Shown: positions 16,712 to 26,976, numbered from the stretch's first letter. The stretch: 64,000 nucleotides of DNA from Pseudomonadota bacterium (GCA_027491115.1 JAIXWV010000020.1:1-64000); one strand, 5' to 3'. Numbers and translations are program-made. Notes: generated from the letters alone by a model not told the origin.

Positions 16712-18662
16712 CAGGATACCCCACTTCCACACGGGTGCCCTGCCCCGGCCTTGATTCAAGCTTGAGCCACCCCCGGTCGAACCGGATCAGGCGCTCACAA
16801 ATCGAAAGTCCCAGTCCGGTCCCGTTACCAGAGGATGTGAAAAACGGCTCAAGCACCCTTAACCTGACCGCATCGCTCATCCCGATACCGTTGTCTGTCA
16901 CCGAGAACCCCCCCGCTTCGACCCTCACGACGATTTCGGCATCTTGAACCCCCTCGAGGGCTTTGACCGAGTTCTGGATCAGGTTGGAAAGGACCTGCTG
17001 GATGGAATCTGGAACGACCTCCACCGAAACCGGGTGATCCCGCCCCTCAAAACGCAACCGAACGTTCGAAGGAACGAGGAATGCCGTATTGGTGATCGCA
17101 CGGGGAAGAAGCGCACAGAGATCGATCCATTGGCGTCCGCCCTGGGGATTTCTCGAGAAATCCAGGAACTGCCCCACCAGGCGATTCAATCGGGCGGTTT
17201 CATCCCGGATGACCTGGACGAAAGGACCTGAATCCTGAAGGAGATCGGCCGCCCCCCGGATCGAACCCAAAGGGTTCCGGATCTCATGAGCCAGACCGGC
17301 AGCCATCTCTCCGAGAAGGATCAATCGCTCGCGCTCACGGACTTCGCCGATCCGGGCCAGGCGGAAAACCTGGTCACCGAGTTCATTCATCAGTTCGGGT
17401 GCTGCCGGGAAAGGGAAAAAACGCTCGTCCGGGCTCCATCTCCCGGCTGGAAGGCGGATGCGGATGAGCACCACGACTTTCTCATTCGAATAAGCAGGGA
17501 GAATCCCGTCAAACCCTGCTGCGTCGAGATATTCGAGAATCATCTCGATCGGTCTACGACTCTCGCGGGTGTACAGGGCGTCCCGCTCCTGCTCGAGAAT
17601 CCCCCTGTGTAACACCGGCGGAAGGCCCTTCTCGCGGAGCTCGAAAAAATAGGATTCCACATTTTCGGGCAAATCCACTCCGGCGGGGTCGAGAGTGATT
17701 TCGACTCTCTCGGCTCCGTGGGTCTTCGTGAAGAATTGCCTCAGGCCCTCCTGCAAGTCTTCCAAAGATGTCACTGCGGAAAGAAGGATCCGAAACCGGT
17801 CGACGGTCTCCTTCACTTCGTCGTGCGTCCTTGGAAAAATCTTACGACCGATGAAGCGGAAAAAAGTCACCAAGGGACTCCAAAGAGCGAGCACCGCGAA
17901 GGAAATCAAAAAAGAGTTGAGTAAAAACAGAGGAAACGACCTGCTGATGGTGTTGTACAAGAGCGCGAAAAATCCGGTCAGCACGAGGGACAAGGTGAGA
18001 ACCGCCAAAAACCGCGAAACCAGGGAATCGAGACCGAAAAGTTTTCTCGGATTGATGATCTGGCTTGCGAACCCCAGATATACGGCGAACAGAAGGTTCC
18101 CGATCGAAGGAATGGTGGTCCCCATCCACGGAATGTGGTCGAAAGAGCAGAATGCGAGGGAGAGGATTGGACCGAGATAGAGGACCATTTTTCGGCCTCT
18201 GGGAAGATTTCCGGATCCGGATCCCGTGTTCCTGCGCGCCTCGAGCACCAAGAGATGGAAGTATTCGACCAGGATGAAAGAAGGCCAGAAACCGGTCGCG
18301 AGTTTGAATGCCTCACCATGACCAAGAGAAAACGCGATCAGAAAACACAGAACCCCGCCCCCGACCAGGGAGGTGAGGAAGAGAAGACGACTGAAAGCAT
18401 CGACCTTCCGGACGAGAAAGTTCGACATGAGCAGTACGCCGGCCGGCGCAAGCAAGACATTGCAGAATAGATGGATGTCGTAAGAAAGGCGCCCGAATAG
18501 CGTGGCATGGGACACGAAACTCAGGGCCCAGACCGAGACCAGAAAGCACAGAAAAGAAAAGAGAACGGAAACGCGGTTCCGCCAATGCCTGAAAAGGGTC
18601 CACACTCCGATCGTCAGGGCCACGAGACCGAGGATGAGGGAGGTCTGCTTCAGCAACTCCAT
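16701..18662 (-). CDS. Polytopic membrane histidine kinase
   Basis: The N-terminal ~270 of 653 residues form about eight transmembrane helices. A GAF-like region follows (~290-430), then HisKA with H459 in GLAHEIRNPLGS and a HATPase domain with SNLIQNSVKAL, DNGIGM and GTGLGLSI. All catalytic boxes are intact, so it should be active. It sits directly upstream of, and overlaps, the NtrC-like regulator, its obvious partner. The layout (multi-helix sensor, GAF, kinase, sigma-54-type regulator) recalls PrsK/PrsR of exosortase systems, but no exosortase is seen here, so that link is only analogy. Confidence 0.9.
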   Translation of the reverse strand: MELLKQTSLILGLVALTIGVWTLFRHWRNRVSVLFSFLCFLVSVWALSFVSHATLFGRLSYDIHLFCNVLLAPAGVLLMSNFLVRKVDAFSRLLFLTSLVGGGVLCFLIAFSLGHGEAFKLATGFWPSFILVEYFHLLVLEARRNTGSGSGNLPRGRKMVLYLGPILSLAFCSFDHIPWMGTTIPSIGNLLFAVYLGFASQIINPRKLFGLDSLVSRFLAVLTLSLVLTGFFALLYNTISRSFPLFLLNSFLISFAVLALWSPLVTFFRFIGRKIFPRTHDEVKETVDRFRILLSAVTSLEDLQEGLRQFFTKTHGAERVEITLDPAGVDLPENVESYFFELREKGLPPVLHRGILEQERDALYTRESRRPIEMILEYLDAAGFDGILPAYSNEKVVVLIRIRLPAGRWSPDERFFPFPAAPELMNELGDQVFRLARIGEVRERERLILLGEMAAGLAHEIRNPLGSIRGAADLLQDSGPFVQVIRDETARLNRLVGQFLDFSRNPQGGRQWIDLCALLPRAITNTAFLVPSNVRLRFEGRDHPVSVEVVPDSIQQVLSNLIQNSVKALEGVQDAEIVVRVEAGGFSVTDNGIGMSDAVRLRVLEPFFTSSGNGTGLGLSICERLIRFDRGWLKLESRPGQGTRVEVGYPDAR

Positions 18663-19361
18663 TCAAATCCCAAAAACTGTGAAGGCCACCCACAGCGCCA
18701 ATCCACTGACGAGGGGAATCGAGAAATTATCGTCAATGTCGAGCGGAATCATCTCCGCCCCACCCCCGGCCAAACCTCCGGCAAGGGCGGTCAGTGCCGA
18801 GGCGAAGACCGGTACTCCAGTGAAGACGAGATAGAAGAAGGCGATCACGGCGCAAATTCCCATACCTGCGGCCGTACCGATCAATGACTTTCCGTTTGAG
18901 AACCTCGGGCCTTTGTGTCCCCAGGTGATCCCGAAAATGGACGACACAGGGTCTCCGATGGCGAGGAAAAGGATCGAAAGGATGGCGATGGGTTTAGGGA
19001 AAATAGCCACCGACAGGAGTACCGATCCCACATAAAAGGGGGTTCCACTCACCCGGTTCACTTCACTGGACCGCATGATCGGTCCCATCACCTTGATGGC
19101 AATCGCATTCAGACGGGGAAACCTGAGTCGTGCGTACTCACCGGCGAGAAAAAAAGCGAGCCCTCCTAAGAGCAGACCAACGCAGACGCTTTTGGGAGTC
19201 CCGAGCCCGTAAACCAGAGCCATGAATACACCCATCCCGCAATGCCAAACCTTCCTTCCCAGGTGGAGATCGTTCCTGAGGCGCAAGCGCCAAGAGGGTG
19301 ACAGTGATGGACGGTCCTGCATGGGCAGATCGTATAACGAATGGATTTCCTTGACAATCAC
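18663..19361 (-). CDS. Polyprenol/diacylglycerol kinase-like membrane protein
   Basis: The protein has up to 232 residues and about six hydrophobic helices. The N-terminal NDLHLGRKVWHCGMG (RKxxH) and the central GDPVSSIFG, then GKSLIGTAAG, are the marks of the SEC59/DGK1/VTE5 family, CTP-dependent kinases of dolichol, diacylglycerol or phytol. The lipid substrate in this organism is unknown. It lies one base upstream of the kinase gene and is probably co-transcribed with it. The start is uncertain: the GTG at 19361 has GAGGG directly against it, and an ATG at 19322 has no ribosome-binding site. Confidence 0.75.
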   Translation of the reverse strand: MIVKEIHSLYDLPMQDRPSLSPSWRLRLRNDLHLGRKVWHCGMGVFMALVYGLGTPKSVCVGLLLGGLAFFLAGEYARLRFPRLNAIAIKVMGPIMRSSEVNRVSGTPFYVGSVLLSVAIFPKPIAILSILFLAIGDPVSSIFGITWGHKGPRFSNGKSLIGTAAGMGICAVIAFFYLVFTGVPVFASALTALAGGLAGGGAEMIPLDIDDNFSIPLVSGLALWVAFTVFGI

Positions 19362-19378
19362 CCCTCGTATTTTAGGCT
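19351..19378 (+). promoter_or_regulatory. Candidate sigma-70-type promoter for the MinD-like gene
   Basis: A consensus -35 box TTGACA at 19351-19356 is followed after 16 bases by TAGGCT (19373-19378), which keeps the first, second and last bases of the -10 consensus. Transcription would start near 19385, before ATG 19401. This argues against using the upstream ATG at 19341 as the translation start. Confidence 0.4.
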
Positions 19379-19400
19379 AAAAGGACAGGTGGTTTCTAGG

Positions 19401-20396
19401 ATGGAAACGAACATGTCACTGAAAGACCCACGCTCGATGACCCATGGTACGCAATTCAATTCCCGGAGTCCTTTCTTGAAGCAGCAGATCTGGGCGATCG
19501 GCGGCGGCAAGGGCGGCGTCGGAAAAAGCCTACTCTCCTCTTCACTGGCATTCACTCTCGCCAAAATGGGATACAGCACCCTGGTCGTCGATCTCGACCT
19601 GGGTGGCGCAAACCTCCATACCGTACTCGGACAGTCACCTCCGGCGAAATGCCTTTCTGATTTTCTGAACGGGTCCGCTCCCGAGCTGAAAGACTGTATT
19701 GTCCAGACCCAGTTCCAGAATCTCCAGATGATCGCCGGTGCCAAGGACGACCTCAAAATCACACAGATTTCAAAAGAAAAAATCCAAAGCATCCTCACGG
19801 CCCTCGACCGGATGAATCATCACTTCGTCATCCTGGATCTCGGAGCAGGCACGAGCGCGTACACCCTCGAGTTCTTCAATCACGCTGAAATCGGAATCAT
19901 CACCGCACTCCCGGAGCCGACCTCGATCGAGAACGCCTACCGGTTCATCAAGGCGAGTTACTACAGCCGACTCCTCGATGTTCCTCGTTTCGAAGGGATT
20001 CGCCCTCTGATCGAAGCCGCCATGACACCGAATCATCCGCTCGGGATTCAATCTCCCCAGCAGCTGCTCACCGAAACCAATTTCCAGAATCCGGCCCTGG
20101 CCATGGAACTGAGGAATGCCATCAAGAACTTCCGTCCCAAACTGGTGATCAACCAGACCCGGAGTCAGACCGACGTGGACGTCGGATTTTCTATGAAAAG
20201 TGTGGCGAAGAAGTATTTCGGCATCGATCTCGATTACCTCGGTTATATCGAGTACGAGCCGAACGTCTGGCAGTCGGTACGAAAAATGCGCCCGATTCTG
20301 GCCGAATATCCCCACTCCCGGATCGCGATCCACATCGACCGGATTGTCAATTACCTGTTGAAACAAGCCAGGATTGAACATACCCTTGCAGAATAA
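19401..20396 (+). CDS. MinD/FleN-like ParA-family ATPase
   Basis: The protein (331 residues from ATG 19401; ATG 19413 is possible) has the deviant Walker [11 protein letters not shown], the switch region VVDLDLGGANLHT and the Walker B-like HFVILDLGAGT. The DLDLGGANLHTVLG sequence places it near FleN/FlhG and MinD proteins that set the number or position of flagella, pili or division sites. No amphipathic membrane-targeting tail is obvious at the C-terminus. It precedes the J-like/HTH gene by 2 bases. No flagellar genes are nearby, so the cargo is unknown. Confidence 0.85.
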   Translation: METNMSLKDPRSMTHGTQFNSRSPFLKQQIWAIGGGKGGVGKSLLSSSLAFTLAKMGYSTLVVDLDLGGANLHTVLGQSPPAKCLSDFLNGSAPELKDCIVQTQFQNLQMIAGAKDDLKITQISKEKIQSILTALDRMNHHFVILDLGAGTSAYTLEFFNHAEIGIITALPEPTSIENAYRFIKASYYSRLLDVPRFEGIRPLIEAAMTPNHPLGIQSPQQLLTETNFQNPALAMELRNAIKNFRPKLVINQTRSQTDVDVGFSMKSVAKKYFGIDLDYLGYIEYEPNVWQSVRKMRPILAEYPHSRIAIHIDRIVNYLLKQARIEHTLAE

Positions 20397-20398
20397 AT

Positions 20399-21073
20399 AT
20401 GCACCTCAACGAGGATCCCCTCAGCCTGTATGACCTTCTGGAGCTCACGCCGGACGCAACTCCCCAGGAGATCCGTTCCGCCTATCTCCGGCTGAAATCG
20501 GCTTACGGCAAGGACAACATCGCCCATTACGGCGTGTTTTCAAGGGAAGAGACCGAGCAGATGCTCAAGAATGTTGAGAATGCCTACCTGGTGCTCTCGA
20601 ATCCCGAAAAACGTCGCGCCTACGATCAAGGTCACGGCATGAATCCGGGGATGCCCTCCTCTCCGGTCTCCATTCCAGAACCGGCAGGTGACTCCTGGCC
20701 CAACCCTTCGAGTGCCAGCCTGGCCTCATTGACCTTCGGCCGTTCTGACAGCCCGGTCAGTGTCGCCCCGGCCAAGGAAATCACCTCTCCAGAACCGGAC
20801 ATGGTCCTGGGTCCCGAAGAAACCTGGACAGGTCCAGTTCTCCGCAAGATCCGGGAATCTCGGAGGATCACTCTCGAGGACCTTTCGGATTACACGAGAA
20901 TTTCGAGATCTTATCTTCACGCACTGGAAGAGGAGAACTTCGCCAAGCTGCCTGCAGTGGTTTATGTGCGGGGGTTTTTGCAGCAGATCAGTAAACGCCT
21001 GAAGCTTCCGGTGGACCAGGTCACCCGGCACTACCTGGAACGGATGAAGGCGTCTCTTCCCGAAAAAGTCTGA
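20399..21073 (+). CDS. J-like domain fused to RodZ-type HTH
   Basis: The 224-residue protein has a DnaJ-like N-terminus (~8-78: SLYDLLELTPDATPQEIRS, then NAYLVLSNPEKRRAYD). The HPD tripeptide needed to stimulate DnaK is absent: the region between helices II and III reads KSAYGKDNIAHYG. After a linker, residues ~145-220 form a HTH_25 domain like the N-terminus of RodZ (LRKIRESRRITLEDLSDYT, then RSYLHALEEENFAKLP and YVRGFLQQISKRLKL). There is no transmembrane helix. It is tightly coupled to the MinD-like ATPase and the RluD-type gene, so it may be an adaptor or regulator rather than a chaperone partner. Confidence 0.8.
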   Translation: MHLNEDPLSLYDLLELTPDATPQEIRSAYLRLKSAYGKDNIAHYGVFSREETEQMLKNVENAYLVLSNPEKRRAYDQGHGMNPGMPSSPVSIPEPAGDSWPNPSSASLASLTFGRSDSPVSVAPAKEITSPEPDMVLGPEETWTGPVLRKIRESRRITLEDLSDYTRISRSYLHALEEENFAKLPAVVYVRGFLQQISKRLKLPVDQVTRHYLERMKASLPEKV

Positions 21074-21075
21074 AA

Positions 21076-22083
21076 ATGAGCCGGAAGTGGATCATTCTGG
21101 TCCCCGGAGATTTGACAGACCGAGCTGACAAGGCTTTGCTCCGTTTACTCGAAGACGAAGAGGGCGCCCCATCCTTGTCCCGCTCCCAACTGCAAAAATT
21201 GATGGATGCGGAGCAAGTCACCTCGGGAGGAACACCGGTCCGGGGAAAAGATCGGCTGATTCCCGGGTCCGAAATCGTCATCGAGATTCCAGAACCGACC
21301 CCCCTGGATGTGATCGCTGAAGACATCCCGCTCGACATCCTGTTCGAGGATGAGCACCTCCTGGTGGTGAACAAGCAGCCCGGACTCACTGTCCACCCCT
21401 CGGAGACCCAAAGGTCCGGAACCTTGGTGAACGCGCTCCTACACAGGATCAAGGATTTGAGCGGAATCGGCGGTGTCTTGAGGCCCGGAATTGTCCACAG
21501 GATCGACAAAGACACCAGCGGTGCTCTGGTGGTCAGCAAAACAGATGCTGCCCATGCGGGACTCGCGGCCCTCTTCGCCCGTCACGACATCGAACGAAGG
21601 TACTGGGCTTTTTGTTACGGATCCCCCCGGTGGGAGGATGAATTCCGCTTCGAATCGACCCTCGGGCGCAGCCAACAGGATCGGAAAAAAATGGCCGTGA
21701 ATGTCGAAAACGGCCGAAAAGCCGTCTCGATATTCCGCAAAATCGGTGAGTATTCGCTAACCGGAAAATCCCCGTTTGCCAGCTGGATCGAGGCAAGTCT
21801 CATGACCGGTCGGACCCACCAGGTCCGCGTGCACCTCACCCACCTCCACCATTCCTTGCTGGGCGATCCGGTGTACGGAACTCCCACGGATTCCCAAGCC
21901 AAATGGAAACTGCTTCCTCTAGAAATTCAGCGGGCGGTGAAGGCACTTCCCGGACAGGCTTTGCACGCCCGTATTCTTGGATTCCGGCATCCAGTAACCG
22001 GGCAGGAACTCCGCTTCGAAGCCCCTCTTCCCACGGCCCTCCAGGCCTTGGTGGATCGACTCGGCCACGATCAGAATAGTTGA
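21076..22083 (+). CDS. RluD-family 23S rRNA pseudouridine synthase
   Basis: This 335-residue enzyme has an S4-like N-terminus (SRSQLQKLMDAEQVTSGG) and a catalytic domain with the active-site Asp in HRIDKDTSGALVVSKT, plus LVVNKQPGLTVHPS and MTGRTHQVRVHLTHLHHSLLGDPVYG. All RluA/C/D motifs are present. Position and order of domains fit RluD, but substrate specificity between RluC and RluD is not decidable by eye. It starts 2 bases after the J/HTH gene and lies upstream of lon. Confidence 0.93.
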   Translation: MSRKWIILVPGDLTDRADKALLRLLEDEEGAPSLSRSQLQKLMDAEQVTSGGTPVRGKDRLIPGSEIVIEIPEPTPLDVIAEDIPLDILFEDEHLLVVNKQPGLTVHPSETQRSGTLVNALLHRIKDLSGIGGVLRPGIVHRIDKDTSGALVVSKTDAAHAGLAALFARHDIERRYWAFCYGSPRWEDEFRFESTLGRSQQDRKKMAVNVENGRKAVSIFRKIGEYSLTGKSPFASWIEASLMTGRTHQVRVHLTHLHHSLLGDPVYGTPTDSQAKWKLLPLEIQRAVKALPGQALHARILGFRHPVTGQELRFEAPLPTALQALVDRLGHDQNS

Positions 22084-22177
22084 CTGTTTTGGTTTAAAAA
22101 CAAAGTAAAAACAAATCCCTAAAGCAAACCTCCGGGCTCTCCGAACTGTTCCTTGAGTACAACCTGTTGGAGGGTAA

Positions 22178-24658
22178 ATGGTAACTAACTACGACGGCGA
22201 ACAGATTGAAATCCCACAAACACTACCGATGCTTCCTGTAAGGGATATTGTTGTATTTCCCTATATGATCATTCCTTTATTCGTGGGTCGTGATTCTTCC
22301 ATCCGTAGCGTGGAAGAAGCGCTTTCCAAAACCGACCGCCTGATTTTCTTGTCTTCCCAGAAGAACATCGCGGACGAACAACCGACTCCGGACGGAATTT
22401 ACGAAACCGGGACCGTCGCCATGATCATGCGCATGCGCAAGCTCCCCGACGGTCGGATCAAGATCCTGACTCAGGGCCTGTGCAAAGCCCGTGTCAAGAA
22501 ATTCACTCAAACCGCTCCATTCTACGAAGTGCAAGTGGAACAGGTTCAGGAAATGGCCAATGAAAAGAAGGCCGAATCCGAAGCTCTCATGCGCACCATC
22601 AAGGAGCAGATCGAGCGGATGATCAGTCTCGGCAAAGTCCTTGCCCCTGACATCATGATGGTTCTCGAGAACATCACCGAGCCCAGCCGCATGGCGGACC
22701 TGGTCGCCTCCAACCTTGGACTGAAGGTCAGCACGGCACAGGATGTACTCGAAATCCACGATCCTTTCGTCAAACTCCAGAAGATCAACGAGATCCTGAC
22801 CAAGGAAACAGAAGTTCTGAGCATCCAAGCGAAGATCCGTTCGCAAACCAAGGATGAGATCAGCAAGTCGCAGAAAGAGTACTTTCTCCGCGAACAGATG
22901 AAGCAGATCAAGAGCGAACTCGGCGACAATGATCCGAAAGGAGAAGAGATCAACGAACTCCGCGAGAAGATCATGAACGCCAAGATGCCTGCCAATGTCG
23001 AGCAAGAAGCCATGAAACAGCTTCAGCGTCTCGAACGCATGCATCCTGAAAGTTCCGAAGCTTCAATGATGCGGACCTACATCGAGTGGATGACCGATAC
23101 CCCTTGGGGTAAGGCGTCTGTCGACAATCTCGATCTCGATCATGCCATGGAGATCTTGGACGACGACCACTACAAGCTCGACAAGATCAAAGAGCGGATC
23201 ATCGAGTTCCTCGCGGTCCGTAAGCTGAAGAAGGACAACATGAAGGGGCCGATCCTGTGCTTCTCGGGTCCTCCTGGTGTCGGTAAGACCTCGCTCGGCA
23301 AGTCCATTGCCAAGGCCCTCGGTCGTGAGTTCGTCAGGATCTCCCTCGGTGGAGTGAAAGATGAAGCTGAAATCCGCGGTCATCGCCGGACTTACGTCGG
23401 CGCCCTCCCCGGTCGTATCATCCAAGGTTTGAAGCAAGCGGGAACCAACAACCCTGTCTTCATCCTGGACGAACTCGACAAGATGGGAACCGACTACAAA
23501 GGCGATCCTTCGGCCGCATTGCTCGAAGTGCTCGATCCGGAACAGAATTACGCGTTCCGCGACCACTACCTCAATGTGCCGATCGACCTGACCAATGTCA
23601 TGTTCATCACCACTTGTAACGCCCTCGAGCAGATTCCGGCGCCTCTCCGTGACCGGATGGAAGTGATCCAGCTCTCCGGATACACCCAGGAAGAAAAGCA
23701 CTTCATCTCTCGCAGGTACTTGATCGAGAAACAGATCCTCGAGAACGGACTGACCTCCGATCAGATCGAGTTCACCGATGCCGGTATCAGTGCCATTGTC
23801 GAGAACTACACCCGTGAAGCCGGGTTGCGGAATCTCGAACGTCTGGTGGGAACCGTTTGCCGCAAGACCGCTCGCATGGTGGCTGAGGGCAAGACCGACA
23901 CCACGGTGATCGATCCTGTGATGGTGGCTAAGTTCCTCGGACCAGCGGTTTACTCCCGCGAAGACGAGCAGGAAAGGGACGAAGTCGGCATTTCGACCGG
24001 ACTCGCCTGGACCTCGGTGGGTGGCGAGATCCTCTATGTGGAAACCGCTACAACCCGCGGCAAAGGAGGCATGCTCCTTACCGGCCAGCTCGGCGATGTG
24101 ATGAAGGAATCGGCACAGGCCGCTCTCGGTCTGATCCGTTGGCGCGCAGCCGACTTCGGAATCAACTCCGACGTGCTCAGCGAAACCGACATCCATGTGC
24201 ACTTCCCTCAGGGTGCCATCCCCAAGGACGGACCTTCAGCCGGGATCACCATGGCGACAGCCATGATCTCCCGCCTGACCGGAATCCCGGTCCGCAGGGA
24301 TGTGGCGATGACCGGTGAGATCACCCTCACCGGACGCGTGCTCCCGATCGGCGGACTGAAGGAGAAATCCCTCGCCGCAATGAGACACGGAATCAAGACC
24401 ATCATCATTCCGGAGAAGAACCGGAAAGACCTGGAAGAGATTCCTGAAGAGTACCGCAAGCATCTCAACTTCGTACCGGTGAAATCCATCGATGAAGTCC
24501 TCGAGGTGGCCCTTACCGAGAAGGTCCTTCCGATCGAAGGAAACCTCCCCGGTGCCGGCGGCGAGACTCACGAGACCCGTCCTACCAAGACCAAGAAACA
24601 AAAACCGGTAGCAGCAGCCGAACCTGCTGTAGCCAAAGCATCCAAGCGTGCCGCTTAA
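22178..24658 (+). CDS. lon: ATP-dependent protease Lon
   Basis: The 826-residue protein has the LonN substrate-binding domain ([20 protein letters not shown]), a coiled-coil middle, an AAA+ module (Walker [14 protein letters not shown], Walker [12 protein letters not shown]) and a LonP protease domain with the Ser-Lys dyad in [11 protein letters not shown] and the later Lys segment [10 protein letters not shown]. The C-terminal ~35 residues are a low-complexity Lys/Ala tail. GGAGGG lies just before the start codon. The ~95-base leader upstream is AT-rich and begins with TTGACT, which could be a -35 box. A strong hairpin follows the gene. Long minus-strand frames inside lon are shadows. Confidence 0.98.
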   Translation: MVTNYDGEQIEIPQTLPMLPVRDIVVFPYMIIPLFVGRDSSIRSVEEALSKTDRLIFLSSQKNIADEQPTPDGIYETGTVAMIMRMRKLPDGRIKILTQGLCKARVKKFTQTAPFYEVQVEQVQEMANEKKAESEALMRTIKEQIERMISLGKVLAPDIMMVLENITEPSRMADLVASNLGLKVSTAQDVLEIHDPFVKLQKINEILTKETEVLSIQAKIRSQTKDEISKSQKEYFLREQMKQIKSELGDNDPKGEEINELREKIMNAKMPANVEQEAMKQLQRLERMHPESSEASMMRTYIEWMTDTPWGKASVDNLDLDHAMEILDDDHYKLDKIKERIIEFLAVRKLKKDNMKGPILCFSGPPGVGKTSLGKSIAKALGREFVRISLGGVKDEAEIRGHRRTYVGALPGRIIQGLKQAGTNNPVFILDELDKMGTDYKGDPSAALLEVLDPEQNYAFRDHYLNVPIDLTNVMFITTCNALEQIPAPLRDRMEVIQLSGYTQEEKHFISRRYLIEKQILENGLTSDQIEFTDAGISAIVENYTREAGLRNLERLVGTVCRKTARMVAEGKTDTTVIDPVMVAKFLGPAVYSREDEQERDEVGISTGLAWTSVGGEILYVETATTRGKGGMLLTGQLGDVMKESAQAALGLIRWRAADFGINSDVLSETDIHVHFPQGAIPKDGPSAGITMATAMISRLTGIPVRRDVAMTGEITLTGRVLPIGGLKEKSLAAMRHGIKTIIIPEKNRKDLEEIPEEYRKHLNFVPVKSIDEVLEVALTEKVLPIEGNLPGAGGETHETRPTKTKKQKPVAAAEPAVAKASKRAA

Positions 24659-24685
24659 TACCGGCAGTTTGTACTCAATCCGGGG

Positions 24686-24714
24686 AGCCCGGGCCGATCA
24701 CATTGGCCCGGGCT
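24686..24714 (+). terminator. Rho-independent-type terminator after lon
   Basis: A perfect 10-bp stem AGCCCGGGCC/GGCCCGGGCT encloses a 9-base loop and is followed by TTTCCT. The T tract is short, but the stem is very GC-rich and lies 28 bases after the lon stop, before the next gene at 24737. Confidence 0.75.
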
Positions 24715-24736
24715 TTCCTCATGACAGAACCGGGAC

Positions 24737-25714
24737 ATGACACTTACCAGCACCCTTCTCTGTGTGTTGTTGATCAGTTGCTCCTTTGTGCTCTCCTCGA
24801 GTGAGATCGCACTCTTCTCGCTATCCCGGGTCCAACTCAAAAGGATCAAGGATGAGTCAGAACCGCTATTTCGGCGCATCCGTACCCTGATTCAGGACTC
24901 GATGGGCCTCTTGATCACCGTTCTTCTGTTCAACGAGATCGTGAACATCTCGCTCGCCACCATCCTCACCACCCGGATCGTTGAGCCCATGAACCTCGAT
25001 TGGAAGATGAGCGCCCTACTCGGGATCCTAATCACCACTCCTGTCATGCTCATCGCATGTGAGCTGACCCCGAAGGTGATCGCCAGCAAGGCGAATCAGA
25101 TGATCATCTCCATCTTTCTCCCGCTTGTTTACCCACTCTACCTCGTGATGCGCCCAGTGGTCTCCATCATCCGGTTTTTCATACCCGCCCCTCCGGTGAA
25201 AGAGCTTCATCAACTCCACGAAGAGGACTTCATCATCCTTGCGGAAGAGCAAACGGAAACGGGCCACTTACACGAGACCGAATTGGAGCTCATTAAAAAC
25301 GTTTTCGAAATGGACGATACACGGGTCGATCAGCTCGCCACACCGATCAAAAAAATCATCACGGTTCCTTCTAGCGCGACTCTCGAGCAAGCCTGCATGA
25401 TCATCCTGAAAGACCGGATCTACTCACGGATACCGGTTTATGACCGGAATCTCGATGACATTGTAGGAGTCATCAACTCAAAGGACCTGGCCGAACTCAA
25501 GGTACGCCCCGAGATGCGGAATGAGAATGTCATGACTCTCGCCAATGAGCCGCTGACCGTGGCGAGCACTCTCACCATCGATTCCTTGTTCAGGAAGATG
25601 AAGTCGAAGAAAATTCAGGTCGCCTTCACCCGTGGATCGAATGGAAAGATCGCCGGAATGATCACCCTTCAGGATATTCTCGACACCCTGATCGAAGAGG
25701 CGTTCGAAGAATGA
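24737..25714 (+). CDS. CNNM/CorC-type protein (DUF21 plus CBS pair), short form
   Basis: The 325-residue protein has a DUF21/CNNM membrane domain (~1-175, starting with SSSEIALFSLSRVQLKRI, then four helices and ELTPKVIASK) and a CBS pair (~200-320: DTRVDQLATPIKKI, then RIPVYDRNLDDIVGVI). It stops after the CBS pair and lacks the C-terminal CorC_HlyC domain found in the next gene. Family members move or sense divalent cations such as magnesium or cobalt. It overlaps the next, paralogous gene by 4 bases. Confidence 0.88.
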   Translation: MTLTSTLLCVLLISCSFVLSSSEIALFSLSRVQLKRIKDESEPLFRRIRTLIQDSMGLLITVLLFNEIVNISLATILTTRIVEPMNLDWKMSALLGILITTPVMLIACELTPKVIASKANQMIISIFLPLVYPLYLVMRPVVSIIRFFIPAPPVKELHQLHEEDFIILAEEQTETGHLHETELELIKNVFEMDDTRVDQLATPIKKIITVPSSATLEQACMIILKDRIYSRIPVYDRNLDDIVGVINSKDLAELKVRPEMRNENVMTLANEPLTVASTLTIDSLFRKMKSKKIQVAFTRGSNGKIAGMITLQDILDTLIEEAFEE

Positions 25715-26976
25715 TTGCGCTCTCGCCTGGAACCATTGCCATTGTTTTGATGTTCATCCTGATCGAGGGATTCTATTCAGGGAGCGAGCTCGCACTGTTA
25801 TCGATAGACAAGCTCACCCTGAAACGGAAGGGCAAGCAAGGAAATCGGGGAGCTCAACTGGCTCTCCGGCTGCTCAAATCACCCGACCGGATCCTCTCGT
25901 CGACCCTACTCATGACCAGCACCTGTGTCATGGGGACTTCAGTCGTGCTCACTCTCGAGTTCCGTAGACTGATGGGCGAACACGGAGAAGCCTATGCAGC
26001 GACGATCGGGTCTCTGCTGGTAATTATCTTCGGTGAACTGATCCCGAAGTTCATGTACAGGCGCTTTGCAGACGTCCTCGTACCCAAGGTCGCCTACCCC
26101 ATTTTTCTGACCCAAAAGGTGCTTTCGCCCTTGATCCGCCTGATGACTCTTTACACCTCGCAGATCACACGGATCGTGACCCCGATGGAACTGGTCTGGA
26201 GCGGAAAGAAGCAGAGCGTGAAAGACGAACTCCATGGACTTCTCACCTCGGACTCAGGAGACACCCAGATCAAGTCCAACGAGAAAAGACTCATCCGCAA
26301 GATTCTACGTTTCCGGGATCGGATCGCGAAAGACGGATTGGTGCCTTTGGTCCAGGTCGACGCCATCGAGAAGCAAAGCTCATTGCTCGAGGCCTTCGAA
26401 CTCTACCGTGAAAAGAAGCACTCCCGGATTCCGGTATTTGACGAGCGGATCGACAACATCATCGGAGTGCTCGAACTGCACACCATCTTTCGCCAAAGTG
26501 ATTTGAGACAAAGAATCGATCGGTTCATCAAACCCGCGGTCTATGTCGCTGAGAACCAAAAGCTGGAAGAGATTCTGAATCGGATGATCGAGGAGGACTT
26601 TCAGCTGGCGGTGGTCGTGGACGAGTACGGAGGGGCGATCGGGATCCTGACCCGAGAGGACATTTTCGAGCAGATTGTGGGCGATCTCGAGGACGAGGAC
26701 GATCTCGAGAAAAAACTGATTCGAGGCACCTCCGAGACCTCTTGGATCATCAAGGCAAGGGCGACGATCACGCAAATCAACGAAGAGCTGCAACTCGAAA
26801 TCCCGGAAGGCGACTACGACACCCTGGGCGGCTTCCTGTTGCGTCAATTTTCTCGCATCCCTGAGCCGGGCGATGAGCTGTATTTCGAAACACCTGCTGG
26901 GAACCTTCGATTCACCGTCAAGGATGCGACACGCCGGAGAATCGAGAGTGTCAGCATTGAAAGAATCCCTTCTTGA
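25711..26976 (+). CDS. CNNM/CorC-type protein with CorC_HlyC domain
   Basis: This 421-residue paralogue of the previous gene has DUF21 (~1-185: GSELALLSIDKLTLKRKGKQ), a CBS pair (~200-320: SRIPVFDERIDNIIGVLE, DEYGGAIGILTREDI) and a C-terminal CorC_HlyC domain (~330-415: SWIIKARATITQINEEL, TLGGFLLRQFSRIPEPGDE). It is full length for the hemolysin-C/CorB family, which is linked to magnesium and cobalt efflux or homeostasis. The tandem arrangement with overlapping ATG/TGA suggests that the two form a heteromer. Confidence 0.92.
   Translation: MIALSPGTIAIVLMFILIEGFYSGSELALLSIDKLTLKRKGKQGNRGAQLALRLLKSPDRILSSTLLMTSTCVMGTSVVLTLEFRRLMGEHGEAYAATIGSLLVIIFGELIPKFMYRRFADVLVPKVAYPIFLTQKVLSPLIRLMTLYTSQITRIVTPMELVWSGKKQSVKDELHGLLTSDSGDTQIKSNEKRLIRKILRFRDRIAKDGLVPLVQVDAIEKQSSLLEAFELYREKKHSRIPVFDERIDNIIGVLELHTIFRQSDLRQRIDRFIKPAVYVAENQKLEEILNRMIEEDFQLAVVVDEYGGAIGILTREDIFEQIVGDLEDEDDLEKKLIRGTSETSWIIKARATITQINEELQLEIPEGDYDTLGGFLLRQFSRIPEPGDELYFETPAGNLRFTVKDATRRRIESVSIERIPS

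Noticed and set aside
22277-24202. Two long minus-strand frames (255 and 379 codons) inside lon
   Set aside because: They lie antisense to a fully convincing lon gene, show His/Asp-rich low-quality sequence typical of shadow frames, and have no ribosome-binding sites.
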